Shown here piece by piece: positions 38,762 to 48,148 of a stretch of DNA of 64,000 nt. The DNA comes from Xanthomarina sp. F1114 (GTDB lineage: Bacteria > Bacteroidota > Bacteroidia > Flavobacteriales > Flavobacteriaceae). The position numbers and the translations under genes were made by a program. Positions within the stretch are counted from its first letter, which is position 1. Each line of letters starts with the position of its first letter. The stretch is taken from contig NZ_JAPMLL010000014.1 of the NCBI RefSeq assembly GCF_026410255.1, positions 1 through 64,000 on the forward strand. Direction: 5' to 3'. The notes beneath the pieces are model-generated. The model was not told the DNA's origin and ran no database searches. It was given only the letters and a program-made list of their open reading frames with translations.

Positions 38762-39583
38762 ATGAAAGAAATTTTAGTGAGATCGTTTTCTGGTCTTTTA
38801 TATGTTTCTTTATTGATTTTTTCACTTTACAACAAGCATGTATTTATACTCTTGTTTTTTGTATTTGGTCTTATCTGCGTTGCCGAACTTAAAAAACTTA
38901 TTAATTATAAATCTTTTATTCCTTATATAGTATTTACACTATTATACGGCGTATTTGGCTATTGGCAATTCGTAATGAAATCTCATACTGGCTTAGAAGA
39001 AGCCACTCAGATTTTACAAGTAATCACAATCTTTGTACAATTATTTTTAATTAAAGATTTATTTACCGAAAAAAACATTCCTCTTTTTATTTCAAAAAAA
39101 ATAATAATTACAACATTTTACTTGTCCAGTGGATTTGTATTTCTGGTTCTAATTGCTAACTATCACCAAACTTTTAGCCCTTTATTGATACTAGGGTCTT
39201 TTATTTTGGTTTGGACAAACGATACCTTTGCGTATCTTGTAGGCAAGAATTTTGGAAAACAAAAGCTGTTTCCAAGTATATCACCTAAAAAAACAGTTGA
39301 AGGCTTTTTAGGCGGTTTACTTTTCGCGTGTATTGCAAGTTATTTTATTGCTACCTTTACCGAGACTCTAAGTTTTAACCATTGGTTAATTTTAAGTATT
39401 ATTATTAGTGTATTTGGAACTTTAGGCGACTTAATCGAGTCTAAGTTTAAACGTCAAGCAGGCGTTAAAGACAGTGGAGTTATTATGCCAGGACACGGCG
39501 GACTATTAGATAGGTTTGACAGCATTATTTTTGCTGCTCCCTTTATATATTTATTTTTACGAATTATAAACTATGTTTCATAA
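38762..39583 (+). CDS. cdsA: Phosphatidate cytidylyltransferase
   Basis: Makes CDP-diacylglycerol from phosphatidate and CTP at the inner membrane. The 273-residue protein has about eight membrane helices and the family signature near the C-terminus: FGTLGDLIESKFKRQAGVKD, then GHGGLLDRFDS. Its end overlaps the psd start by 11 nt, so the two are translationally coupled. Confidence 0.95.
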   Translation: MKEILVRSFSGLLYVSLLIFSLYNKHVFILLFFVFGLICVAELKKLINYKSFIPYIVFTLLYGVFGYWQFVMKSHTGLEEATQILQVITIFVQLFLIKDLFTEKNIPLFISKKIIITTFYLSSGFVFLVLIANYHQTFSPLLILGSFILVWTNDTFAYLVGKNFGKQKLFPSISPKKTVEGFLGGLLFACIASYFIATFTETLSFNHWLILSIIISVFGTLGDLIESKFKRQAGVKDSGVIMPGHGGLLDRFDSIIFAAPFIYLFLRIINYVS

Positions 39584-40223
39584 AGAAGGCCATAAAATTA
39601 TTTTAGGAACACTTATTATTGTTGTTGCTGCATTTTTACTTACCGATAGTTTTGTAACTATTCCGTGGTTAAGTACCTTGTTAATGATAGTATTTCTAAT
39701 TTTCTTAATACTCATCCTACAATTTTTTAGAAACCCAAAACGTTTTACTCATAGAAATGGAGATACCGTAGTCTCTCCGGTAGATGGCAAAGTTGTGGTT
39801 ATTGAAGAAGTCTTTGAGAAAGAATATTTTAACGAAAAACGTCTTCAGGTAAGCGTTTTTATGTCACCAATAAATGTACATGTTACGCGTCATCCCATAG
39901 GAGGAAAAGTACTGTTTAGCAAGTACCATAAAGGAAAATATTTAGTTGCCTGGCATCCAAAAGCTAGCGAGGAAAACGAACGCACAACTGTAGTTGTAGA
40001 AAACACAACCTACGGAAAAGTGCTGTACAGACAAATAGCAGGAGCTTTGGCAAAACGTATTGTTAATTATGCTAAAGTTGATGAAACGGTGTTACAAGGC
40101 GAAGATTCTGGATTTATAAAATTTGGTTCGAGAGTAGATTTATTTCTACCTTTAGACACAAATATTAAAGTGCAATTAAATCAAAAAGTACGTGGTGGGG
40201 AAACCATCATTGCAGAAAAATAA
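39573..40223 (+). CDS. psd: Phosphatidylserine decarboxylase, short (archaeal-type) proenzyme
   Basis: Converts phosphatidylserine to phosphatidylethanolamine. The 216-residue proenzyme has two N-terminal membrane helices, DGKVVV and HVTRHPIGG segments, and the self-cleavage site FGSR at residues 184-187 (cleaved between Gly185 and Ser186). The serine becomes the pyruvoyl cofactor. It overlaps cdsA by 11 nt and the next gene by 1 nt. Confidence 0.93.
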   Translation: MFHKEGHKIILGTLIIVVAAFLLTDSFVTIPWLSTLLMIVFLIFLILILQFFRNPKRFTHRNGDTVVSPVDGKVVVIEEVFEKEYFNEKRLQVSVFMSPINVHVTRHPIGGKVLFSKYHKGKYLVAWHPKASEENERTTVVVENTTYGKVLYRQIAGALAKRIVNYAKVDETVLQGEDSGFIKFGSRVDLFLPLDTNIKVQLNQKVRGGETIIAEK

Positions 40224-40489
40224 TGAATTCAGAAGAGTTAGATATAGAATTTAAAGAGGCTGTAGACAGAATTAACGACTACACAGAAGCCTTTCCAGCC
40301 GACTTTCTGCTGCGTTTATATGCCTATTACAAAAAAGCTACTAACGATTATAGCAGACCTAGTAGTAGCAAACCTCTTATTTCTGCGTTTAAAACCAACG
40401 CTTTATTTCAAATAAAAAATATTACTCAAGACGAAGCCAAACAAACTTATATCGATTTAGTGAATAATTATTTTCTGTATAGAAAATAA
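40223..40489 (+). CDS. Acyl-CoA-binding protein
   Basis: An 88-residue four-helix protein of the ACBP family. Conserved segments are LLRLYAYYKKATND and the last helix ITQDEAKQTYIDLVNNYF. It begins at the final base of the psd stop codon, so it is coupled to cdsA and psd. It probably binds acyl-CoA for phospholipid synthesis. The characteristic tryptophans of the animal proteins are absent. Confidence 0.85.
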   Translation: MNSEELDIEFKEAVDRINDYTEAFPADFLLRLYAYYKKATNDYSRPSSSKPLISAFKTNALFQIKNITQDEAKQTYIDLVNNYFLYRK

Positions 40490-40646
40490 CTTTTTTAGCT
40501 TCTCTAGATAAAAAGCTTTATCACAACTACCTTCAACTCTGTTTGAGTCAAGAACAAATTACCTTTAAGAGTCCGATAACTCCTAACATCATCTGTTTAT
40601 CCTGTTTTTTTTCTAAACAAATCTTAACTTACATGGTAATTAGGTA

Positions 40647-42311
40647 TTACTCCTTTAAAACAAACTCCAACGGCAATCCTATGGCACCATTTGGAAAACT
40701 AATCCCTAATAAAGCTGAGATAGTTGGTGCAATATCTACAATTCTTGTTTTTTGAAAAGTACTTCCTTTTGATATTCCTTTTCCATAAAATAAAAGAGGC
40801 ACATGTGTATCATAATTTAAACCAGAGCCATGAGTAGATCCTGTTCTACTGTAAGATATATAAGAAGGATCATCTACAATTATAACATCGCCAGAACGTC
40901 TTTGGTTAAATCCATTCTGAAGTAATTCTTCAATACCATCAGAAAAATAAGCAGAACTCATAGTTGTTGCAGTATACGCCTTATCCACATTAGGATAAGT
41001 AATAACCTCGTTAACTATTCTTTTCTGTACGGTTTCAAGATCTAGGTGTAATGAGTCTAATTTTTCTCTATTTAAAAATATCTGGTAGTTACTAACACTT
41101 TCTATCAGGTCTGAAGCTCCATAGGTTTCTGTCATAAAAGCATTCAATCTTTTTTTCCTCATTTTATTATCTACATAACCTGCTGGAATTTTCACACTTT
41201 CTAAATATGAAGGTACTTCAATAGCCCCGTGATCTGAAGTTAAAAACAGCGTGTACTCTCCTTTTCCTACCTGAGCATCAAGCGCATTAATTAATCGCTC
41301 TAAATCATGGTCTAAACGAATATATGTGTCTTGAATTTCTTTGGAGTTTACCCCAAAATTATGTCCTACATAATCTGTACTGGAATAACTTACGGTTAGA
41401 ACATCTGTATATGCATCCTGCCCTAATTGTTCCCCATCTATGGCAGCAATAGCAAAATCTGTTGTTAAAGAATTTCCATAAGCTGTCGCTTTTAAAATAT
41501 CGAACCCTTTATTTTCTTTACTCAATGCTTTTAAATCATAAGGAAAAGTTGCTGTTTCTTTTCCTTTAAATCCACCTTCAAATGTGTTTAAATCTGATCC
41601 ACTCTCTGTATACGTATCAATATCATAAAATGTATCCCATGTTTTCAAATAAGATTCCGCAACATCAGATGTATTAAAGCTTGTAACCCAACTTGGTAGA
41701 TCATTTCTATAAAATGAACTTGTTATCCAATTCCCTTCGTCTTTTCCTTGAAACCAATACGCAGCATTCGCCGTGTGTCCTGCTGGTAAAATGGCGCCTC
41801 TATCTTTTATAGAAATACCAATAGTTTTGCCTCGCATTTGGGTAAACAATCTATTCTCATCTGCAAAAGAAGTTGTTCTCATTCTATGTGGAGACATTTG
41901 TCCTGATTTATCTTCTGTACCCACAGAATTCATAGTTTCATCTCCTGCGCAATACACTTTTTCCTTTAGTTCTTTATCGTACCAATTATTGGCAATAATT
42001 CCATGATATTTTGGCGTTGTCCCAGTATATATAGAAGCATGTCCTGGTCCCGTATAGGTTGGCGTATAGTTATAATGATTGTTTTTACAATTAAACCCTT
42101 CGTTCATCATTCGCTTAAATCCACCTTCACCAAATTTGTTATAAAAGCGTGTTAAATAATCGTACCGCATTTGGTCTACTACAATTCCAATTACTAACTT
42201 TGGATTATCTTGTGAAATAGATGTTTTCTGAGTAATTACAGCCGTTTCGTTTTGAGATTTACAAGAAACGCTTAATATTGCAAGACCAAGAACAAGAACT
42301 AGTTTTTTCAT
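40647..42311 (-). CDS. PafA-like alkaline phosphatase/phosphodiesterase lipoprotein
   Basis: A 554-residue exported metalloenzyme of the alkaline phosphatase superfamily. The lipoprotein signal ends SVSC (Cys17). The first metal aspartate is Asp46 (VVDQMRYDY), and the nucleophile threonine lies in the TYTGPGHASIYTG segment (85-97). A LTSDHGAIE segment supplies further metal ligands, and GSTHGSG lies near the C-terminus. This is the pattern of flavobacterial PafA, a phosphate-irrepressible monoesterase. The exact substrate was not derived. Confidence 0.88.
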   Translation of the reverse strand: MKKLVLVLGLAILSVSCKSQNETAVITQKTSISQDNPKLVIGIVVDQMRYDYLTRFYNKFGEGGFKRMMNEGFNCKNNHYNYTPTYTGPGHASIYTGTTPKYHGIIANNWYDKELKEKVYCAGDETMNSVGTEDKSGQMSPHRMRTTSFADENRLFTQMRGKTIGISIKDRGAILPAGHTANAAYWFQGKDEGNWITSSFYRNDLPSWVTSFNTSDVAESYLKTWDTFYDIDTYTESGSDLNTFEGGFKGKETATFPYDLKALSKENKGFDILKATAYGNSLTTDFAIAAIDGEQLGQDAYTDVLTVSYSSTDYVGHNFGVNSKEIQDTYIRLDHDLERLINALDAQVGKGEYTLFLTSDHGAIEVPSYLESVKIPAGYVDNKMRKKRLNAFMTETYGASDLIESVSNYQIFLNREKLDSLHLDLETVQKRIVNEVITYPNVDKAYTATTMSSAYFSDGIEELLQNGFNQRRSGDVIIVDDPSYISYSRTGSTHGSGLNYDTHVPLLFYGKGISKGSTFQKTRIVDIAPTISALLGISFPNGAIGLPLEFVLKE

Positions 42312-42333
42312 TTTATATGTTGATTTTATAGTT

Positions 42334-42341
42334 CAAAAATA
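42334..42341 (-). promoter_or_regulatory. Probable promoter -7 box (TATTTTTG) of the PafA-like gene
   Basis: A minus-strand TAnnTTTG match, 22 nt before the start codon, in the 109-nt divergent gap shared with mlaE. Confidence 0.5.
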
Positions 42342-42420
42342 AGGAAATTAACACATCATTATTTAAAATTAAGGTTAAAAAACTTTTAGATTTTATACAT
42401 TAGCAGGAACAAATTAGAAT

Positions 42421-43161
42421 ATGACATACCTTCATAATATTGGTGCTTATTTTTTAATGATTAAAGATATGTTTCGCAAACCAACTAAATGGTCTGTAAT
42501 GCGAGACCTTATCTTTAAAGATATAGACGACTTAATTATTGGGTCTCTAGGTATTGTTGCTTTTATATCGTTTTTTGTTGGAGGAGTTGTAACCATTCAA
42601 ACTGCATTAAATATTACAAGCCCTATTATTCCTAAATACTTAGTTGGGTTTGCAACTAGACAATCCATTATTCTTGAATTTGCTCCTACATTTATCTCTA
42701 TTATTATGGCAGGAAAAGTAGGATCTTTTATCACCTCAAGCATTGGAACCATGCGCGTTACCGAGCAAATTGATGCTCTAGAGGTTATGGGGATTAACGC
42801 TGTTAATTATTTGGTGTTTCCTAAATTTATTGCCTTAATGCTCTACCCTTTTGTAATTTCTATTGCTATGTTTTTAGGTATTATTGGAGGAATGGCTGCC
42901 TGTATTTATGGAGGATTTAGCACTGTAGACGATTATATTACAGGAATTCAATTAGACTTTATTCCGTTTCATATTACCTATGCATTTATAAAAACCTTTG
43001 TGTTTGCATTTGTTCTAGCTACAATCCCATCTTTTCATGGTTATTATATGAAAGGTGGCGCTTTAGAAGTAGGAAAAGCAAGTACAACAGCTTTTGTATG
43101 GACCAGCGTTGTAATTATTCTTTTAAATTATGTATTAACCCAACTCCTGCTTAGCTCATGA
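42421..43161 (+). CDS. mlaE: MlaE-family lipid ABC transporter permease
   Basis: Membrane component of an Mla-type phospholipid trafficking transporter. The 246-residue protein has about six hydrophobic helices and the conserved segments VGGVVTIQTALN and IMAGKVGSFITSSIGTMRVTEQIDALEVMG. It overlaps mlaF by 4 nt. The usual MlaD/MCE substrate-binding gene is not beside it. Confidence 0.93.
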   Translation: MTYLHNIGAYFLMIKDMFRKPTKWSVMRDLIFKDIDDLIIGSLGIVAFISFFVGGVVTIQTALNITSPIIPKYLVGFATRQSIILEFAPTFISIIMAGKVGSFITSSIGTMRVTEQIDALEVMGINAVNYLVFPKFIALMLYPFVISIAMFLGIIGGMAACIYGGFSTVDDYITGIQLDFIPFHITYAFIKTFVFAFVLATIPSFHGYYMKGGALEVGKASTTAFVWTSVVIILLNYVLTQLLLSS

Positions 43162-43925
43162 TTGAAGTAAAAAACATACATAAATCTTTTGGAGATGCTC
43201 ATATCTTAAAAGGAATATCTACAACTTTTGAAAAAGGTAAAACGAGCTTGGTTATTGGACAAAGTGGTTCTGGAAAAACGGTGTTTTTAAAATGTCTGCT
43301 CGGCTTATTTCAGCCAGAAGAAGGAAGTATTCTGTACGACGGAAGTATTTATTCCGAAATGAATACAGATCAAAAAAGACATCTGCGCTCAGAAATAGGT
43401 ATGGTTTTTCAAGGTAGCGCCTTATTCGACTCTATGACGATTTTAGAAAACGTAATGTTCCCTTTGCGTATGTTTACCAAGCAAAGTAAAAGCGAAATGG
43501 AAGATAGAGCCGATTTTGTTTTAAAACGTGTAAACTTAGAAGATGCACATAACAAAATGCCGAGTGAAGCTTCTGGAGGTATGCAAAAAAGAGTTGCTAT
43601 TGCTCGAGCTATTGTTAATAAACCTAAATACTTATTTTGCGATGAACCAAACTCCGGTTTAGACCCCAAAACTGCTATTGTTATAGATAATTTAATTCAG
43701 GAAATTACAGAGGAGTACAATATTACTACAGTAATAAACTCTCACGATATGAACTCTGTTATGGAAATAGGTGAAAAAATTGTCTTTTTAAAAGATGGCC
43801 TAAAAGCGTGGGAAGGCTCTAAAGAGAACATTTTTAAAACGGATAATGAAGTTGTTACCGATTTTGTTTACTCTTCAGAACTGTTTAAAAAAGTACGACA
43901 AATGTACTTGGAAGAAAGACACTAA
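43158..43925 (+). CDS. mlaF: MlaF-family ABC transporter ATP-binding protein
   Basis: ATPase of the Mla-type transporter. The 255-residue protein has Walker A GQSGSGKT (34-41), Q-loop VFQGSALF, signature ASGGMQKR (138-145) and Walker B CDEPNSGLDP (161-170). The ASGGM form of the signature is typical of Mla ATPases. The start overlaps the mlaE stop. Confidence 0.94.
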   Translation: MIEVKNIHKSFGDAHILKGISTTFEKGKTSLVIGQSGSGKTVFLKCLLGLFQPEEGSILYDGSIYSEMNTDQKRHLRSEIGMVFQGSALFDSMTILENVMFPLRMFTKQSKSEMEDRADFVLKRVNLEDAHNKMPSEASGGMQKRVAIARAIVNKPKYLFCDEPNSGLDPKTAIVIDNLIQEITEEYNITTVINSHDMNSVMEIGEKIVFLKDGLKAWEGSKENIFKTDNEVVTDFVYSSELFKKVRQMYLEERH

Positions 43926-43965
43926 AAGTCTTATCTAAACGTTTTATAAATAATGTGTGGTCTTC

Positions 43966-44514
43966 TCAGTCCAAAATTACCAACTCCGTATATTTTTCAA
44001 AACTACCCTGATCTGTTATTCTTCCGGTAATTTTAAATTGAAGGCTATCGTTTTCTGGCGCTTTAGAAAACTTATAAAGATGACTTACAGACTCTGTTTC
44101 TTGAATGTTTATAGATGAAGTCTCTCCATAATGATCCACCCGGTCTAATAAATTATTTATAACACTTCCGGCAGGGTAATCCGTATCAAAATCATACACT
44201 GTTACAACATTTAGAGAATCTATGGCATTGGTATAATAGGTTTGGTTGGGATCTGTACAAGCATAGGCTTTATCCATAGTTGAAAATGGCTTCGTATATG
44301 CTATCTTAGAAGAAATAGAATCTGCCGAAACAGAAATTCCTAATTCGTTTGGATTAAATTCATCTAGATAAGGAAAAATGCCATTTTCATCGAAAGAAAA
44401 CAATAAAACACTGGCGGATTCTATGGTATTAAATGTCGTAGTCCCTTCGTCTGAACAACATGAAATAATACTTCCGAAAAAATAAACTAAAATAGCAAAC
44501 TGAACTTTTTTCAT
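43966..44514 (-). CDS. Small lipoprotein of unknown function
   Basis: A 182-residue protein with a signal ending IISCC (Cys19/20). The mature part is beta-rich, with TNAIDSLNVVTVYDFD and a C-terminal RITDQGSFEKYTELV. It resembles DUF5034-type Bacteroidota lipoproteins, but I am not sure. It follows the DUF389 gene by 20 nt and is probably in its operon. Confidence 0.55.
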   Translation of the reverse strand: MKKVQFAILVYFFGSIISCCSDEGTTTFNTIESASVLLFSFDENGIFPYLDEFNPNELGISVSADSISSKIAYTKPFSTMDKAYACTDPNQTYYTNAIDSLNVVTVYDFDTDYPAGSVINNLLDRVDHYGETSSINIQETESVSHLYKFSKAPENDSLQFKITGRITDQGSFEKYTELVILD

Positions 44515-44534
44515 GCTTTTAATTATCCTAAAGA

Positions 44535-46022
44535 TTAATTGATGCTTTTAACAACCAAAGTGTCTAATTTCAATTTCACTTTTAGCCAGCGTTCCAACTT
44601 CTTTTGCTCCTTTGCCAAGTCTTCATTTTCTAATTTTTCTTTATTCCATGCCACTAAAAATTCTGGTATAGTATCTGAAGTCTTAAAATTAGTTGTAATC
44701 CGACTAGCATAACTAAAGGCTGTTAGGTCTTCGTAGTTAATTTTTGCCTCTTCCACCACATCGTTAAAAGGTATGGTGTTTTTTTCCAGAGCAGATAATG
44801 CGCGTAAACGGTTTTCTAAAAAAGTGATTTTTTGCGTTTGCGACATTAGGTCTATGGAATCACGATAACGTATTTGTTCCATATACTTCATATTATCATA
44901 TTGCTCAGTGATACTTTGGTTAAAAATAACCTTGGTATTAGCTAAATTTGGATAGGCGTCTTTTTTGTGCTTGATAACATCTATGGTAGATTGAGGCACT
45001 TCGCTCAATCCATAAGTATTAAATTCTATAGTAGAGCCCGTATCGCTATATTTAAAAACAGCATTCTTTTTTATATACTCAAAATCTTTTAAACCGCTAA
45101 GTTCGTTATCCACATACCTTCTAGCTTCAACATGAAAATTACTCTCTTTTAACACCTTAATAAAGGTCCATACAGCAGGAATCATAACAACTACAGCTAG
45201 AATTGAAGCAATTCTGGAAATACGTTTCCGTTTTGCCGAATTCGCATATTTAATCATTGGAAAACGCAAAGTTTTCAGGATAAGAAAGGTAGCTAAAGCA
45301 ATAAAAATAGTATTGATTACAAACAAATACATGGCTCCAAAAAAGTATGGCCAGTTTGCTTTGGCTAAACCGTAACCTGCCGTACATAAAGGAGGCATTA
45401 AGGCAGTTGCAATAGCTACTCCAAAAATGGCTGAAGCAATAGTTCCCTTTTTGGTTTTAGCTATAATTAATGCAGCTCCCCCAAAAAAGGCAATCAATAC
45501 ATCTCGAATATCTGGTTTTACTCTTCCTAATAATTCTGAGGTATCTTCACTAAGTGGAAACAACCAGAAGAACAAAAAAGCTGTTAATAAACTTAAACCA
45601 ATCATGGTGGCTAAGTTTATTAAAGACTTTCTTAAAGTATCAATATCGTTTACAGCCACAGATAGTCCCAATCCTAAAATAGGTCCCATAAGCGGAGAAA
45701 TTAACATGGCTCCAATAACTACTGCTGTCGAGTTAGCATTTAATCCTACAGAAGCCACAAAAATGGAACAAACTAAAATCCAAGCCGTAGCTCCTTTAAA
45801 TGAAATGTCCTTTTTAATAGATTCAATAGTTTCATCCCTATCAGTGTCGTCTCTAAAGTCTAAAAGTTCATTTAAAAATAATTTAATATTTTGAAATAGT
45901 CCTTTGGCATCTTCTCTTACGGCCTTTTTAGAGTCTTCAACAGCTTTCATTCTTTTAGCCATTTCGGCATCTTCATTCTTACCTGCTTCTTCTTCAGAAA
46001 AATTAAATTTATTTTCTTCCAT
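44535..46022 (-). CDS. DUF389/TIGR00341 family membrane protein
   Basis: A 495-residue membrane protein. An ATG eight codons upstream (46046) is also in frame, but the start at 46022 (MEENKF) fits the acidic N-terminus better. Five or more membrane helices follow a cytoplasmic region, with GAMLISPLMGPILGLGLS and ALMPPLCTAGYG characteristic of DUF389. A soluble C-terminal half of about 200 residues is helical. The function is unknown. It lies 87 nt downstream of manC. Confidence 0.8.
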   Translation of the reverse strand: MEENKFNFSEEEAGKNEDAEMAKRMKAVEDSKKAVREDAKGLFQNIKLFLNELLDFRDDTDRDETIESIKKDISFKGATAWILVCSIFVASVGLNANSTAVVIGAMLISPLMGPILGLGLSVAVNDIDTLRKSLINLATMIGLSLLTAFLFFWLFPLSEDTSELLGRVKPDIRDVLIAFFGGAALIIAKTKKGTIASAIFGVAIATALMPPLCTAGYGLAKANWPYFFGAMYLFVINTIFIALATFLILKTLRFPMIKYANSAKRKRISRIASILAVVVMIPAVWTFIKVLKESNFHVEARRYVDNELSGLKDFEYIKKNAVFKYSDTGSTIEFNTYGLSEVPQSTIDVIKHKKDAYPNLANTKVIFNQSITEQYDNMKYMEQIRYRDSIDLMSQTQKITFLENRLRALSALEKNTIPFNDVVEEAKINYEDLTAFSYASRITTNFKTSDTIPEFLVAWNKEKLENEDLAKEQKKLERWLKVKLKLDTLVVKSIN

Positions 46023-46109
46023 GTTTTTAGTTTTTTCCCAGGGCACTAATATATAAATAAAACCATTCTGATTATTATTTTATATGGAACTGAAAAAGAT
46101 AAATAAGTC

Positions 46110-47189
46110 TTAGCCTAAAGAAGATCCAAATTTACCCTTTACCTTATTTAGCACTATTTTAATATCTTGTTCTTTTGCTTTTGGATAAATAAGAAGTACG
46201 TCTTGTTTATCCACAATAATATAATCTTTCAAGCCATCCACAACTACAACTTTATCTTTGTTGGTTCTAATCATATTTCCAGAAGCATCTTCCAAGAGGG
46301 TTTTAGCATTGACTATGGCATTTTGGCTATCGTCTTTTTCTAGTTTATCGTATAAACTCCCCCAGGTTCCCAGATCATTCCAATCAAAAGTTGCAGGAAG
46401 AACATATACATTACTAGAAGCTTCCATAATGGCGTAATCCACTGAAATATTTTCGGCTTTCCCGTAATTTTCATTTATAAAATCTGATTCGTCGTCTGTA
46501 TTATACACAGGAATTCCTTTTTCCAACAATTGAAATAAAGTTTCTTGATTCTTTTTAAAAGCTTCAATTACATGTTTTACATGCCACATAAAAATACCTG
46601 CATTCCATAAAAAATTGCCCTGAGCCAAGAATTGTTTAGCAGTTTCGTAATCTGGTTTCTCCCTAAATTGACTTACCTGTTTAATATCTGTTTCAAAACT
46701 AGTATTGTATTCAATATAACCATAGCCCGTATTAGGAAAGGTAGGCTTAATTCCAAGCGTCATTAAAGCATCATTTTTAGCGCAGTAATCAAAGGCTTGT
46801 TGCACATTATCCGTAAAGGCTTGTTCGTCTTCTATCCAATGGTCGCTGGGTGCAACAATCATAACAGCGTTAGGGTTTTCTTTTTGAATTTTTAAAGCAG
46901 CATACAAAATACATGGTGCTGTATTTCTCATGGCTGGCTCTAAAACTACTTGACGCTTGGTAACCTCAGGAAGTTGTTCGAAAACTAAATCTTCGTAGCG
47001 CTCATTGGTTAAAATAAAGATATTCTCTTTTGGTATAAGATTAGAAAGTCTTTGAAAGGTCTTTTGAATTAATGTATCTCCTGTTCCTAACATATCGTGA
47101 AATTGCTTCGGAAAATCCTCTGTACTTATTGGCCAAAATCTAGACCCAACTCCTCCAGCCATTAAAATGGCATAATAATTTTTATTCAT
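46110..47189 (-). CDS. manC: Mannose-1-phosphate guanylyltransferase
   Basis: Makes GDP-mannose from mannose-1-phosphate and GTP, for surface polysaccharide. The 359-residue protein has the nucleotidyltransferase start MAGGVGSRFWP (10-20), EPAMRNTAP and FREKPD segments, and NAGIFMWHV. It has no C-terminal isomerase domain, so it is the monofunctional form. It is preceded by a 172-nt gap to the SprT-like gene. Confidence 0.92.
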   Translation of the reverse strand: MNKNYYAILMAGGVGSRFWPISTEDFPKQFHDMLGTGDTLIQKTFQRLSNLIPKENIFILTNERYEDLVFEQLPEVTKRQVVLEPAMRNTAPCILYAALKIQKENPNAVMIVAPSDHWIEDEQAFTDNVQQAFDYCAKNDALMTLGIKPTFPNTGYGYIEYNTSFETDIKQVSQFREKPDYETAKQFLAQGNFLWNAGIFMWHVKHVIEAFKKNQETLFQLLEKGIPVYNTDDESDFINENYGKAENISVDYAIMEASSNVYVLPATFDWNDLGTWGSLYDKLEKDDSQNAIVNAKTLLEDASGNMIRTNKDKVVVVDGLKDYIIVDKQDVLLIYPKAKEQDIKIVLNKVKGKFGSSLG

Positions 47190-47218
47190 TACAAATATTA
47201 TTTTTCATTCCTCCAATC

Positions 47219-47232
47219 CCGAAAGCTTTCGG
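47219..47232. repeat. Short palindrome CCGAAAGCTTTCGG
   Basis: A perfect 14-bp palindrome within the 172-nt gap between manC and the SprT-like gene. It is related in style to the TCCCGA..TCGGGA hairpin in the gyrB leader. It may be a REP-like remnant or an operator. Confidence 0.4.
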
Positions 47233-47361
47233 AAGGGAATCTGTTTTGTTTATCATTGCACGCCTTTTGGGTCTTAGCAATCTGCATAAACACTCATTCC
47301 ATTTAAAACTACAGCTCTAAAAACAAGGAATAAGTGCCACTTCATTATTATAAAAAAAAGC

Positions 47362-47961
47362 CTATTGCTCTACCAGTTCTACCTCTGCATTTGGATTGAA
47401 AAGATACAACTTTCCCGTACTTATTTCAACACATTCAATGCGTTTTGTTCTTGTATTTCCTTTTTTAAAAACTTTTCCGTTATAAAGTTTAAAGTCTGAA
47501 CCTATCGGTATTTCAAAAACATAAGTTTTATCGGTATCTGCGTCAAATTGTTTTAAGGCTAGTGATAAATGTATATCTGTATCGCTACTAGCTTTTGGAT
47601 TTTTAAAGTGCCTTGCCAAAAGCGGCAATAACTCCATAGGAAAAGCCTCCGGATTTATAAAGGGCAACATGAGTCTTTGAAAAGTTTGCTTCCACTCTTT
47701 TCCATGTGGCTTTATAGTTCTACCATATTTATTGAAAGCCTCGAAATGAGCAATCTCATGGATTAAGGTAATTAAAAACCGATGTGGATTTAAATTAGAA
47801 TTAACAGTAATTAAATGCTTCCCATTTGGTAAACGTCTATAATCTCCATGCCTTGTCTTACGTTCGTTTTTTACTTTTACTGTTAAATTATCATGGTTTA
47901 AAAGTAATAAAACTTGATCTAAAACAGATGCGTTAACAAAGGGCTTTATGGTATGCTTCAT
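47362..47961 (-). CDS. SprT-like zinc metalloprotease family protein
   Basis: A 199-residue protein with the metal site HEIAH (68-72) and a likely third ligand His86 (KPHGKEWKQTF). This is the SprT/SprT-like pattern. I start it at the ATG at 47961, not at 48003, because a TATTTTTG box lies 4 nt before it and would sit inside the longer reading frame. The substrate is unknown. Confidence 0.85.
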   Translation of the reverse strand: MKHTIKPFVNASVLDQVLLLLNHDNLTVKVKNERKTRHGDYRRLPNGKHLITVNSNLNPHRFLITLIHEIAHFEAFNKYGRTIKPHGKEWKQTFQRLMLPFINPEAFPMELLPLLARHFKNPKASSDTDIHLSLALKQFDADTDKTYVFEIPIGSDFKLYNGKVFKKGNTRTKRIECVEISTGKLYLFNPNAEVELVEQ

Positions 47962-47965
47962 AAAA

Positions 47966-47973
47966 CAAAAATA
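47966..47973 (-). promoter_or_regulatory. Probable promoter -7 box (TATTTTTG) of the SprT-like gene
   Basis: A minus-strand TAnnTTTG match ending 4 nt before the chosen start codon, which predicts a leaderless mRNA and supports the later start. Confidence 0.55.
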
Positions 47974-48148
47974 CAGTTTTATTCCAAAGAATAACAATCT
48001 CAATTTTTAAGAAAAACATCTTATTTTCTCTGAATAAAAGGCGGCTTATAAATCATTCTTAAACTTTAAATATCAATTATTTACAGGTTTTTTAGTTCAC
48101 AATAAAAGTTTTTTATTATTTTCACTAGCGAAATTAACAAACTTAAAA

